From: Oopsacas minuta
Lineage: Eukaryota > Porifera > Hexactinellida > Lyssacinosida > Leucopsacidae
DNA: 64,000 nt
NCBI GenBank assembly: GCA_024704765.1
Contig: JAKMXF010000303.1
Location: 412,570-476,569, forward strand
Direction: 5' to 3'
The translations under genes and the position numbers were made by a program. Positions within the stretch are counted from its first letter, which is position 1, and each line of letters begins with the position of its first letter. The notes below the pieces were generated by a model. That model had not been told where the DNA came from. It saw nothing but the letters and a program-made list of their open reading frames with translations, and did not search any database. Below, piece by piece: positions 13,601 through 28,600 of the stretch.

Positions 13601-16600
13601 GCTCTTCAACTTCAATGGACCTAGTCTCAATAGAGAACCCGAACACACCATGAATGTCATCATTTTCAGAAATAGTCACAACAGTAGAGAAGTTAGTACT
13701 AGCTATACTAGCTCCGCCTGTGAGGGAGTAAAGCATAAAGTTATGTATATTTAACTGTTAAGAAATACAGTGAACTCAGATAAGATGTATCCCTTGTGAA
13801 AACAAATATTAATACGTTCAATCCCTATAGGGATTGAATTAAAATGAATGGAACTACATTTTTGGTTTGAAAAAAGTAATTATACGTCTTCTCCGAGTTC
13901 TACTGTACGTGTACACATACCACTGGGAGAAGTGAGTGAGACAGTAAACGTCTCATCAAACTCAGGATTGAGATCATCTGCTACAGTGAGTGGGAGTGCT
14001 GCTAGACTTGTTCCTTCTGTGAATGTCACCTGTCCGTTGAGTGATGAGAGATCGTTGAGAGCAGCTGTCACAAGAGTGACAGTATATCTGACAGCAACTG
14101 TACCAAATAACCCAGCACTTCTCCGTACGAATAAGAAGTTGCTAGCAGGCTCAGGCACTGTAAACTGGGTGGAAGTGAATGAGAATATTCCTCTCGCGTC
14201 ATCATTTTCTGAAATAGTTATCTCACTTATTGAAGCAGCTCCACTGTCGATCTGTAATCAAATAACAATTATTAAATCCTTGTACTCGTGAATATGATAA
14301 TAAATCTCCAGTACAGTTATTGGTTATTACCGTAGGTATAGCCATTCCTGGCTGTGGAGCAGATAGGAGCTCAGCTGATATCAGCAATACATCAAACCTT
14401 TCATCAGCTTCAGGGACTGTGTCATGTAGTACTGTTATATCTATCATGCGAGTTGTAATTCCACTCGTAAAGTCAACATAAGCTGTATCAATTTGAGTAT
14501 AGTCCTGATCAGGAGTAGCAGGATTTAGAGTAGGTATTGAGGTAGAGTAGTTTACACGGATATCTCCAGTAGTACCGAACTGTCTGTTAATCGTAAGTGA
14601 AAAAGTATTTCCTTCTTCTACTGTCACACTTCTCTGTCCAAGAGGGAAATTGAACAATCCATGAGGATAGTCACTAGCCTAGGTGAAGGCAATGAGAGAT
14701 TTATAGGAATCAAAATACACTACCCATGCAGTAGATACATCATATCCATAGGTATAAGAACATTAGGACAGAATATATAATTACTATTTGTAATACGTAA
14801 TTAATATTTCGTGACGTAATTTAATCCCATCTGAGGTGAGAGGGTTGTAAGCCCCAAGTGTGGTCAGAGGATATGCCTGGAAGCCTGGAGCAATTTGTGA
14901 TATAATATAATCAGCCTAGAATAGTCTTATTATAGTAGACTCCGCTTAATAGAGCCATCGGTTAATCGGGTCACTTCACTAAAAACAGAACCATACAAAT
15001 AATAGTGTTGAATTACTCCGCCGCTTAATCGGGTCAAAATAGCCTGGTGCCAATGCGACTGTATCTGTTTTTTCTTGTTAGTTAGGGCCGTCACCCCATC
15101 ACCTCACGTATTACTGCAGGGGAGGATGCTCGACACCACTACTACCATAACTAATCAGCTGTTCTTACCTGTATACTAATCATAACTTGTGTGTCTCCTA
15201 GAGAAGAGAGTCTAGCACCACCTGTCACATTGATAATCTCTACTTTAAACATCTCTAAGAACTCAGATATTTGATCTTGAATAATACTGAAATCTATTTC
15301 TCCATTATCAACACCGTCTGCGAAATACACAATGCCACTAGACGGAGATATGTCAGTGGGTCCATTAGACCCAGTCAGTGACCAATACAATGTAACGTCA
15401 CCCAGTAATCCCCCTGTCCGCTGTAGATATAAAGTAGTACTCACATCATCCTCACTAACCACTCTACTCAGAGAATCAGACCTGAAGGAGAACACTCCGA
15501 ATGCATCATCACTTGTTGCTATCGTAACATTTATGATATATCCTATCCCGAGAGAGGGTTTACCAGAGAGTCCCGTGGGATTAGATAGTATTACTTGGAA
15601 GGATTCTTCTAGCTCAGGAATAGCATCATCTACTAGTGTAATGGTGAGATATTGACTACGTTGTCCTTGTGAGAATGTTAGTGATCCTGCTGTGTTGATG
15701 TAGTCTCTGTCTGACCCGATTCCAAACGCGTCCAAACTACTGGTGAAGTATTCTACGCTAACCTGACCAACTGTACCCTGGAGAGTATACAATATATAAT
15801 GAGTTAGGTTGTGGATAATCGTGTACCCTATGTTTATATGTTATTCGTTTTTGCAAAAATTGGATGAGAAAATATACTACACATAAATCCGATATAAACT
15901 GATTAAGTACGCGAATGGTGCGGAATGTGCGGAAAAGTAAAATCTTGAATATCACCAACTAATTTCTATCATAGCTACCAGATTAAATAAAGTTTAGGGC
16001 AACCTACCTGTGCTCGTACAACTTGTAGAGAGATATTGACAGTCTCCTCACTAACAGTTATGACAGGTTGCTCTGTAGCAGCTTCTATGAACTGATTATC
16101 TTGTGCAGGAACTCCTGATGTATCAAACTGAAACAGACCGTATGGAGAATCATTCTCCTCTATCCTCAGACTAATGTTCTGTTCTGGAGGTGTGTTGATG
16201 TAGTAAGCAGATATAGGAGTGCTGGGGGTGGTTCCATCCTCTCCGGACAAACCTGTGATACAATGAACATTTCAATAAACTTATCAACCTCAGCATATAT
16301 TTGGCTGTGTTAGTTTAATGGACTTTTAGCCATAAGTATTACTTATCAAGGTATAGCCTATGACCAAGGCTAATCTGAAGTACCAATGTAATTAGATAAC
16401 GAAGATTTGTGGATTCAATTATTTTTTGAAAAATCAAACAGTTGGCATAAGCGAAGTCAATAAGGCTCGGATAAAGTCCAGGACGGCGGAGAACCATATA
16501 TTGAGTATGAGCTGAGAGTATGAGATATAGAGAAATAAGTATAGTAGACACATAATTCAATGTATTCAGAAACCTGTTAGCGTAACAACAAAGATCTCAG

Positions 16601-19600
16601 CAAGTTCAGGCAGCTCATCATCTACTGGAGTGAGTATAAGATTAGCTAAGGACTCTCCATCTGATAGAAGTACACGTCCAGTAGCTTCAGTGAAGTCTAG
16701 TGTGGCTAGAGTTAAGCCGTCAGATTGGTAAACTGACCAGTGGACATACACACCTCCCTGACTAGAGAAGGAGCGTGAGATTACTATAGAAGCTGTATTT
16801 GACTCGTCTTCTAAGCTAACGGGCTGGAGAGATTGGAACTCGAAAATTCCTACCAAATAAGTTGAATAGTAATAATTGCTAAATACATAGTTTTATAAAT
16901 ATCAAAGGTTGATATATGTAACTAACCATTGCCTGTGTCACTGGCTAGAATGTTAAAATTAGCAGATCTTTCTATTGGTAGGAATCTACCAAATCCCTTC
17001 AGATTGAGAATAGTGGGGTGTGTCACTTCGGTAGGTTCTACTATGTCATCTTCTCTAACACTAAATACCGGAGTAGATGCGTTGTTTTGGCCAATAGAGA
17101 AATTAGCATACCCAGATATAGGGGTCACATCTTGTGAAGGTGAGCTGATAGAAATGCTTTGAATCTATCGAGAGATTAGAATTGATAAACTATAATAGAC
17201 TACTTAATACATATCAGGGCTATAGGATTCATTAAAATAATGAATAGTTTATGAGTCAGTTCACAGAATAGCCTTGGATTCTTTAGAAGTGTTACTATAG
17301 GTAACATCAGTGGCGTAGCATGAGTGGGGCTGGTGGCTCGAAATTGTGGCGTATGATGTCATTACCTGGCGCAACGTGCCTGCGGAACTCTAACTCATTG
17401 GGTAGAAGCATGACCCAGAGGCCCGAGCTGCACTCCCAGTGTGTAGGCTGGAAATTTTATTATTCGTATGATATACGTAGTGAACATATCTACGTATTAA
17501 ATATGAATTAGTATATAAGCCCAGAAAGTCGGTTAATTAGGATAATAACGTGTAATTCAAGGCGATGAAGTAGTTCATCACGAAGTGACGAGCCTTCTGA
17601 CTTGTATACAATATTACATACAAATAACTGAAATACCTGAGCTAGAGATAGAGCAGCATAATATACTCTAACATCTTGGAGAGCTAGAGATACACCCTCA
17701 TTACCAGCTCCATCAGCTCCTATACTCATAACAGCATTACTGTCAGCTACTATACCCCCAGACATGAGACTGGTACTGACTAGCAGTACACCCCTAAAGT
17801 ATAACTTTGCCTCACGTGTTGGAGATGTCTGATGGACTACTGCTATATGAGACCAAGTGTCATTGAATGTGTCAACTGGTAATTCTGCCTCCACCGTATT
17901 AGTAGTAGTACTAGATGACGTCACAGTATATTCATACTGCAGATAACTGGTAGATCCTGATACTCGCATCTTAATACCATAATATACTACAGATACGTCA
18001 GTACTATGTCTAGCCATGATGAAACCTGAAGTAGCACTACCTTTGATGAAAGCACTGAGCGTAAATCCTCCCATTATGTCTGCTGGAGAGGGTTGGTATT
18101 GAGAAGGTACCGTTAGGAGTGAGTCAGATTGTCCAGAGAACAGATAAGCTAAGGTACCTGTATCAGACCTACTGGCGTATTGTGATACACCTGGACCTGT
18201 AATCCCGTAGAAGAACAGGTCTAGGAGAGGGGTTCCTCTCAACAGAGAGGGAGTCATCTCCCACACCAGCTCGGCAGCAGCTAGAGTACCTCCGTATTGA
18301 GACAAGTAGAGGACACGATCTCGTGAGGTGAGAGGAGCTCCGGGCAATAGGTCTTCCGGAATGTAAACATCCAAACTTTCCTCTGACCAGCCGTAAGCTC
18401 CATATGGATCATCATTCTCTGGGACTGTGAGTATACTCGTGAGATTATCAGCAGCACAGGAGGGCCCTGGATTGATGGGCGGGAACACAAATACCGGACA
18501 GTTAATAGAAATGTAGTACAAGTCCTCTAGCTCAGGGATACCATCATCTGATATAACAACAGTTACTGTAGTATTAGCACTACCATCTTGTATTATGACG
18601 TCACTAGAGAAAGACAAGTCCCCCATACTAGCAGGCAGATCTGGGTGGTTTGTGGATACGAGTACTAAGCTAAGTGTAATAATCAGCTGACCGAATGTAC
18701 CTCTTGTCCTTCTGATAACCAGATCTATACTCTCCCCCTCATCTCCAGTCACGATAAGGGATTGTGGATGGAAGGATACTATACCGTTAGGATCATCATT
18801 AGGAGCTATATACACAGATACATTGTAGGGTCTATCCACTACACTATCCCCGGTAGCATCGTATAATACAAAATAGAATCGTTCCTCTATTTCAGGAGCG
18901 TTATCATCTTGAATACCAGTTGATACTGTCTTCTCTCTATCACCCGATTCAAACACAATCAAGAAATCGTTGTAAGGAATATAGTCCTGATTCTCCAAGG
19001 CTGAATCCTGAATAGTACTAAGTTTAACAGTAGCCCTGTCCACTGCTTGACCTCCACGAGTAATAGTTACTTCAGCAGTAGAACCTTGTAACTCAGCTAC
19101 ATCCAGAGTTCTAGTAGTAAAAGTGATCGGGTCATCATTAGCTGATATTAACAGCTGTGCCTATAAAAGTGTAAATATTATAACAGATAGATTGACTCAT
19201 GCAGAGGGGGGGGGGGTAGGAAGCAAATTATGAGTGGTGGAGGCACTATAGCTGACAATGTTAATATATTGAAATTATCAATGCCCCATTCGAGATATAA
19301 ACATGAATATGTACCGTATTTCCCTGAATAAGCGCAAGGGCGCTTATTCTTCTCATGGCCATTTTTTCTTATAATTTTTTACAATTTTTGAAAATACGAA
19401 TGATTTGGGAATCTAATTATCCTAATTTGAAAGTGGTGGGTCATGTACCACCTCCTACAACTGTCATGATATATTCTCCAAAGCCAATTAATCCATAGTA
19501 TCATTGTATAACATTATCGTAAACATACTTGAGCCCTGTCTAGCTGGATGTCTGCTCCCCCTGTGGGAGAGGACAGCTGGAGAATCAGAACCTCTACATC

Positions 19601-22600
19601 TTCAGGTATATCATCTGGTAGGATAAATACACTAAAATCAGCATAATCCTCTCCCTCAGAGAACTGTAGTGTACCAAAAGTAGGAGTGACGTCATTACCA
19701 GCATTGAAAGAAGAGAAACTCCAATAAACACTCACATTACCAAATGTGCCTCTATCTCTGTTAACGCGAAACTGCACTGTATTATACTGAGAATTGTCAG
19801 TGACACTGGGATCTGTCTCAGAAGCAGATACAGTTATATCTTCGAATTGGAATACACCATAAGGATAGTCATTCTCAAGTATCGTGATAGCTGCCTGTGT
19901 AGGTTCAACAAGGATTGCATTCTGTGTTACCTGGAATAGTTAAAGGATATTATCAATAGTTAAATATTACCAACTTGTAGTTATGTTGCATACAGTCAAA
20001 TCCTGTTATTAACCGAGTACATATGTGACTACAGGTTCCGTATTATGAACTTTCAGGGGACCAAGAATTGTGTTCATAATCCAAATACTTCATAATAAGT
20101 GCACTCACCAAAATACGAATCCTAAGTGAATTGTTTCTAAAGGGTCATAGGGTTATTCACAATGAAAAAATGGTAATAATAATCAGGCCTGACTGTATCC
20201 AGTAGAATAATGAAAGATGAATGAACTTACTTGAGATATCGTGAGATTGAAATATTCCTCCAGTTCTGATAAATCGTCATCAAATGGAGTAATGATAAAC
20301 TCTTTAGTAGCCTCGTTAGCACTGATAATCTCAAACCCAGAATAATAGAAATCTCTAGGACCATTAGATGTTATCATATAGCTAACAATTTCATTGGTGA
20401 GCAGTGCTCCTGTCCTCATAAGGGTGAGTATAATGACGTCATTAGTTGTTTCAGAGACAACATAAGGTCCCACTGAATCAGGAGATAGACTTATAGTGCC
20501 TCCGGGTGTATCACTAGCTATTATTGTTACGAAACTACTAGAGCTAGCTCCGTTAATCTGCTGGTTCTGTTCACCAGATGCTATCAGGGTTACTACAAAT
20601 GTTTCTTCTAACTCAGGAATATCATCAGCTGTTACTAGAATCGTAAGATTTGTACTATTCTCTCCTTCAGCTAATATTATCGTATCAAACAGGTTCTGTG
20701 ATAAATCATCTTCACTGAAGGTGTCAGCAGCTGTAGCTTTAACTATGACATAGGATATGGTAGCCTGTCCAGCTGATCCGTCTCTCTCAATTGTCAGGTT
20801 TACCTACATAATACAACATATAGAATCATAGCATAGACAGTAACCCTGCTTGTGAGTATAGAGAAACAAGAGCTAGTCTGGAACAGTCGTTGCAGGTGTT
20901 GCAGTAATTCCATATTGCGCAACACTAGAATATCATTCTATATTTCCAAAAGTTCATTATTGTAAACCGCCTTAAGTAGATTTACTATTGTTAGAAATTC
21001 CCTCTAATGGGAATTCTTCATGTTATTAACGACTTAAAATTATTACACTACACTACTCAATATTTGATTATTTAATTATCTAAATATTCATAAATATTCA
21101 TAAATGTGTTCCTTCATTCCTTTGTGTCCTTATATCGTGCATATCAATAAACACAATAATTAAGGAAGAGATTCCATCTATAACCCAGGTGTTAACATTA
21201 ATATCCACAGCATAATAAATAGTAAATTTAGCTTATCTAAACTTCTTTAGAGGATTCTACACTGAGTTGTTCAGATAACAAACTGCATTAGTATCCCATT
21301 AAGTTGACAGTTAACAAAGTATTAAATTCTTATAATAGTGCAGATAGGTAAGTATGTAAAATTTGAATGACTCTTAATAACAGGAGAATTAAGGTGCCCA
21401 AACCTGTATATAATATACCGTATTTGTTTGAATGCTCCTAGCGCTTGGCAAACAAGGCTCCAATACTTGTAAACAAAGATTGAGACAAAATTTATCACCA
21501 CATTCTAGAAAAATTTTCTTGAAGAAATTTACGTCTCATCTGGCTATGCACCAAATCAGGGTAATAAGTTTCCCAAAATCACTTGTAATTCAATAATTGT
21601 AAAAATACAATTTTGAACATACAAATTATATTGAGCGTATGCCCAATATAATTCGGAAAATAAAGAATAAATTTCACTTCTGAATGGACACTGAATATAT
21701 TTATACAACACACACAGTAAAATACGATTCAAAAATTTATAGATCCGAGGGCCCCAGATTTCCTACCACTGGTGTAGAAGAATGCGATGACGAAAACTAG
21801 AATTAATTCTTAAAATGCAAGGAGGATCTATGATACTTACGGTGAGTAATTTAAATCTACTTAATTAACTATAATACACTGGTACAAATATTTAATCAAG
21901 ATGCTGGTATGCTACGTGATAGTACAATTACACACCAGTTAAAAGCTGGGTAGGGACGTCCCTGTAATACTACTTATCAATGCAAATTAATTTAAAATAA
22001 ATCACTTACAGTGGTGGGCTGGGTAGAAGTTCCCTCATCTATTGATAAAAGTCTTGATGCCTCTGTGAATCCGATCCTACCGTTGATAGCCTCCTCAGGT
22101 ATTGGGATCAATAGTTTATCTCGTGGCCCGATGGATGGGCTAGAGGGAGGCTCAATTAGCAACGGGATAGCACTAGTTCTAACAATATCGACAGATTGTA
22201 TAGTAGCATAGAATCTTCCTAGAGCTTCTAAAAATGCGTTGTCAGCAATGGTGAGATCGATGCTAGTCATGTTAACCCCTTCCTAAAGCAAGATATCATA
22301 TTATTAGCTGGTAGAGATATGGGAATAGTACAACCAGCTACCCATCAGACCTGATACAGATATGATAGCCAGATTATACATTAGTACTTAACTCACTTGA
22401 ATGACAGTGAATCCAGGTGAAGTGACGTAATCAAGTAACTGATTGCCTATATCACCACCAGCTGGTACATACGTCACGTTATAGTTTATAATAATGTTGA
22501 ACTCTAACCCCTGGGTCCTAATCAACTGTAGAGTAAGAGTCCGTGGGTTCAGAGTTATAGTGTGTCCTACTTCTCCCCATTCAAACAAACCATATGCATT

Positions 22601-25600
22601 GTCACTATCCCGTACTATGAAATTCTCAGATAATTCAGTATCAGCTAATCTACCGATGTTAGAAGTAACAGAGATTAGCTGTACTGTGAAATACTCTGCT
22701 GATTCAGGAATACCGTCTGCTACTACTGGTATAAGTAGATCTCCTTGCGTCTGTCCGTCTGAGATAGAGCTTGTTCCAGGAGTGTATATATCGTCTACTG
22801 CTGAGGAGGAGTTACTGAGTCGATGTGTTACCTGAGGAATATAAGAGTATTTATAGATATTAACGTAAGCAATAAATAATATAACGTATGCTACATGTCA
22901 TTGCTAAGACAGCGTTAAATGCATCAATTATTTTCACGAGTCTTGTAATTCCATGGCAAGACATTGTGAATGATAGAATTATAGTTTATAGAGTAATGCA
23001 ATGCTTAGCTTAACTGTGAAATAATATACAATTTGAAGTCATTACCTAATTTGAGCAAATAGCTAATTAGCAAACAGAGGGAGGCACTTTAGTGATGAGA
23101 TATTTGTGTGTACAGAGAATGTGTATGAATCTATACGTATACATGTAAGATTATCTCGGATTAGCCTTGAGCTCCGCCCAAAGATATGATGAATAAAGAT
23201 TGCCTGGGGGGGGTGTTTACAGATATCATACTTTTTTCTTTTCTCTTTACAAAATTCTATACACAAGTGTCCTATTTCAGCAAAATTTGGCTACAGAAGA
23301 GGCTTTGTTTTGCCTGATATGTATTATCAATTAAATGTAGGCAGTAAAAGATTTCACTAATTGATTTAGAAATATTTTGAGGAATCAATCCCTATTTGAT
23401 TTTTGTGTATTCATAGAGTTAATTATCTATAGTAATGTGAATATTTAAAAAATATTCTAACTAATAATAATACATAGCAAAAAGCATCCACAAAGCAATA
23501 TTGATCCAATGAATTGTGTGGCTTATCGTGAATAATCTTTCTGTTAATTTAAGGCCAAGGTGTTCAGTATCAGGAATATACAGTGAAATGTTTGTATTAC
23601 TGAGGATATAACAGTATTACAGGTTACCTATTCATAGGAGAACATGCAGGATCCCTAAATGGACTGTACGGAAAATTATAATTAATTCATAATTAATCAA
23701 TTGAAGATTATCAGTTAATGCAATATTTAAGGTTAATATATTCAGATCAATAAGGTAACTAATGAACAGATAACAAGACAGAATCTATCACTGATATAAT
23801 TGACGTTCGTCTACCGATGATTTAATTCCATTCAATAAGAAGGTTTCTGATCTCACATAATCGTAGGATACAGAATTAAACGGCCATTTATTGTGTTATG
23901 AATTATTAAATTTACTTTCTTATTGAATTCTTTGAAGCTAGAAAAATACAGAAATAAGCAATGCTTATGATGGGTTTCCAATCGGTCACTGGTATTGGGA
24001 TAGATTGGTGTTGCTAAGAACTATATGTCAACAAAGCATGTAAATAGATAATAACAACAAACAAATCAGGGAAAGATTAATCGATAACAAGAGATATCGA
24101 GGTCTCACATTCAAAGCTAGTAAATAAACTTAATTACTCCATTTCGGATGGGCATCAGCCCGGAAACACATATAAAAGATAGAAATTTGTATGTTCACTA
24201 ATGACTAAAAATTTACTTAGATGTCTTACAAATATACTGATATATCGTAAAAAATTCACAGTAAGAAAAGTGTCTGGATTTTTGCTGTAGGAAACACGAA
24301 ATATAGAGATAATATTAGAAATTATTTTGATTCCTAGAAATTTCAATTTACTAAATTAGTTAATTTAGTCGAAGTATTTCTGTTATTAATTAGATTAATT
24401 AGCTAAATATTAAACAAAAAATAAGTTAGAATTGCAAACTAATATTTCAAATTGAAAATAATAAATTGTTTATTAAAAGCAATCGATGTAATTGCAAGGA
24501 ATAACAAAGAAACTGATATGCAACGAATGTGTATGCTGATGCATAAAACTAATTCAAATAAATAGTAAATTTCATGCTTGAAGCGACAAAAAATTCATAT
24601 TCTCATTTACAGTAGACCCTCACTAATCTGAACCTCGTTAATCCAAAACCTCGATAATTCGAACAGGAAATTCAAGGGAATTTCGGATAAGATTTTATAA
24701 AAAAAAGTTAATGAGGAAGTTGATCAATATAATCCTAATCTCAACCTCAGATAGGAATAATATTTTCCTCCTATCTCATTCTCAAAAAGGTGTCAATATC
24801 TTTCCTAAGATTTGGTTTCGACTTTTATACATCGTTCAAAAATTGATTTGAACCTACAATAAGGTGCTTCATACCGGGCGGCTGCGAAAAGAGGGAAACA
24901 CATTCGATCATATAGTGTTCATACAAAGGCACCCTAGCTTGTGACAAACAATAATCTAATATGGAATATACAGTCTTCAGGAGGACAAGAAACTTTCGGG
25001 ATATTTAAACAGAATTTAGGGGTTCTTCCAAAATTAAAAATTTGTCTTGTCTCTAACATTATTCAAATATCTACTAGCATTTACATTAAATTTGACAGCG
25101 CCAATGAATATACGGTCGATATACAGTATTCAAGATTTAGGTGGAATTTCCTTCTGCCACTTTTAGAAATAAATATAGTGATCATAACTTTTAGACTCAT
25201 TTCGTTGCTATTACTGCTGCATCCAAGTAGAAAAGGCTTTGGGCTTTGACAACAGAAACAGATGTATCAGTATATTCGTATTCAGAATACTTATAACTTA
25301 TATTATCACAACCAATCAATCATTTTATATCGAGAAAGATCTAGCATCTCTCTAGTTGATATTAACAGGGACATAATTAAAACACATGGATAGTGCATGT
25401 AAATTAATCAAGGTACAGTACAGGTGCGATTTCAGTGCTAGTGTACTTAGACTTGTCTCTACTTCACTGGACTTTTGATAGCAATTAATCAGAAATTGAA
25501 TAAGTCCATTAAAGAAGAATGTGTTAAAGCCAGAATAGCAGACTAGACAGTAAACTATACACATAAGTCAACTAGAGATTGTTACAATATACTACAAAGT

Positions 25601-28600
25601 AGGTGAAGCCACACGGATGGATATATCGTAATTTTGAGCAGACTGTATTTGTCTCCTCATAGAAATAGAACAGGTGGGACATATTTAGGAGAAGGAAGTT
25701 ATCCATCCTGACGACAAATTAGATCACACATATGTTATTAATTATTGACGCGGTTGCAAATATTAGCGTATTAGTTGGAACACATATGCAGATAATAAAG
25801 TACTTGAATAATATAACTATTCATCTGTTTGCAATTACTATGGCTACTTCAAGCAGAATACATATCAATTTTTATGAGGAGGATCATATGGCATGAAGAT
25901 AATATTAAATCATACAAAATCTCACCTCCCAGTCTACAGTGACAACACCAACAGTGCTCTCTGACCGAGTTAGAGTAAGACGAACATTCTCTCCTTCCAT
26001 CGCTATAACATCTTCAGTATCTATGATACTGACAACACCACCCGCTCCATCATTGCCTAATATGGTAATATCTACTGTAGAGGAGAACAGATGGATATCA
26101 GAACTAGGATTGCTTAGTGTTAATTGAAATATCTCATCATCTTCTGGGATAGTATCTTCGAGTATAGTTACCTCTATGTTGCATGAGTTGGTGTTCTCTT
26201 GGAGAGTTTTTGAAGAGCCTATTTAGCAGTGATGTAATTAAATAATCATAGAGACCCAATATTCACACAAAGGCAATGGCAATAACTTTTTTCTTAGACC
26301 AGGGATTGGTTAAACGAGTTTGGGATTGTTATGCTGGAGTGTATATCTCAAAAACAATGCACTTTGGGACGTATTACATACTTCTAGAAATACATGTCAT
26401 CATTCCATAAAAGCAAAATATTTGTCAAAATGTGACAAATTATATATTTTGTAATCAATAATTCAACGAATTATCAAAAATGCTCCATTTTTAAAGCATG
26501 TAAAACGTTAAATATTGATATTTGATTAAAATGTTGAAATACAAAATGTTCTAAAATCGTTTTTACACAAAAGTTGAAAATTTTGTCATGATAAAGTTTG
26601 CAAGTTTATGAGTTATAGCACATACCATGGATAGTAAACGTTTTGCCAATATCCATTTATAACTCGATAATCATGGAAATTATTGTAAAATCAGGATAGC
26701 TATTATATAGAATACATCTGACGTCCCATACCCTGATAATACATTTTGACATGATATCTCTGAAGATTATTGCGAAATGTTGAAAATGACTATATATGGG
26801 CATATTCAGGATTACGTCCATTGGTATGAGTTATCATATCAAAACCAAAAATTCAGCATTGACATCAGAATGTGGAAATAAAATTATCAAAAGGAAATGT
26901 GTATATCAGGTCAGGCACTACGGTGGGTGTCCTGGGCATCCGGACACCCACAAGCTTTAATAAGCGGCGTATTATTGAACACTTATGCAATTTTTCATAA
27001 GAATAATACAAATACTTGTTCAGGATTTAATATCTCTTTGGCAAAATTTAACAATTGTGCTCACTAAATCCGTCACTGTCTAAGTTAGGGGTGGATCAGA
27101 ATTACCAGGAAAAGTATCCCGAGGGGCAGGAGTTGACTGAATTTGTAAATAGGATAAATAAATCGAAGTAGGGATTTAGGATTAATGGAGGTAATCAGTT
27201 AATTGAAGTTCTATTAGAACAGACAGACAGATACAAGCAAGTTAATCAGATTTGTATAATAATTACTACTAAATTAACTCAGTTAAATGACCAAGACTGG
27301 TGACTTATGGAATAAATAGATTAGCAGACAATACTAAAATTGCTGTTGTACAACTTTATTATTACATCTTCCTCATAGGCAGATTAGTTACACAGAATAG
27401 CTGAGCTTTTTGGCTTTCGAAGCAGCTTTTTGATGATTAGTATAATGTCATAAGCAATAATGAAAGACAAAATAAGCACACTATTATCAAAGCTCAGTAT
27501 ATAATCTAATTAGTGAAAATGGCTTAGAATTAGTATAGGGCAGATGGTGCTACATAATTGTTGACCTCCTGTCTTCATATTTTAAACAGCGCGGGGGAAG
27601 TTCCATTTAATGAAGCAACAGTTGCTACGTTCGTCCTATTGAAGGATGGACTATAAGCATGAATTGAAGATATACTTACAACGGCTGCATCTTATTTCTA
27701 ATTACATGCATATCTACACCTGGGAATGAAGAGCAATTAGCTCAGTCATAGCACTTGAGCTCCAAAAGATACCAGACATACTTACAAGATAATGCAGCCA
27801 TTACAAATGTGAACGACTATATTCTAAGTAAGTTTTGAGCAGAGTAATGTACTTAGTATTACAGATGTCCCAGCAGTATATCAGTATATAGAGATGGTGT
27901 GAAAAAGTAAAGACGAGTAATGAAGATATAATAGATATGACTATACGTAATTAACTGTCAAATAATCTGTAAGATTGCAAGTGTCAATTTATAAGACAAA
28001 CCTAATAGAGAACAATTATATGATTTCAGCAAACAGACGTTGTCAGGTAATATCAACATTATTGGAATTCTCCCTGAAGCACCAAGAAAGGTAATTGTTC
28101 TATGCATTCGTGTGTGTTTAAACCAGGATACTGGATTAACATTTCAAGAGCACATTGGATGACGTCATTAGCTACATAGAGCTGCAGCCAGTACTATAAA
28201 TAAAGGCTACTAACCAGAGACAAACAAAAAAGAATCAGTAAATTTGATAATAATCAATAATGGAATTGCAAGAAAGGACAAAAGTAAATATACGGCTTGG
28301 GAAATTAAATCTAAAGCAGAATCCTGCAAGAATTAGGATTCGCACAAAAAGGAGGTTATTACGAGACGCATACCAATCTCTAAGAGAAGCGCTAGACATT
28401 TCACAAGATGCACACCATCTATCCAACACAGAAATACTCTATCTAGCTATGGACAGGATAAAACTACTCAATCTCTGTTTACAGATTTCATATCAGAACA
28501 GCAATCACATGCTAGAGAACTTCGGTTCAGGCTGAGGGGGGAGGAGGAAATCAATCCAACACTCAAGTGCATAGTGGATAGAGCAGAGCAGAAGTGGTCA

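Noticed and set aside
17311-17460. GC-richer block considered as a tRNA-derived SINE
   Set aside because: No A-box/B-box pair or tail could be recognised by eye; left unassigned within ADGRV1 intron 10/11.
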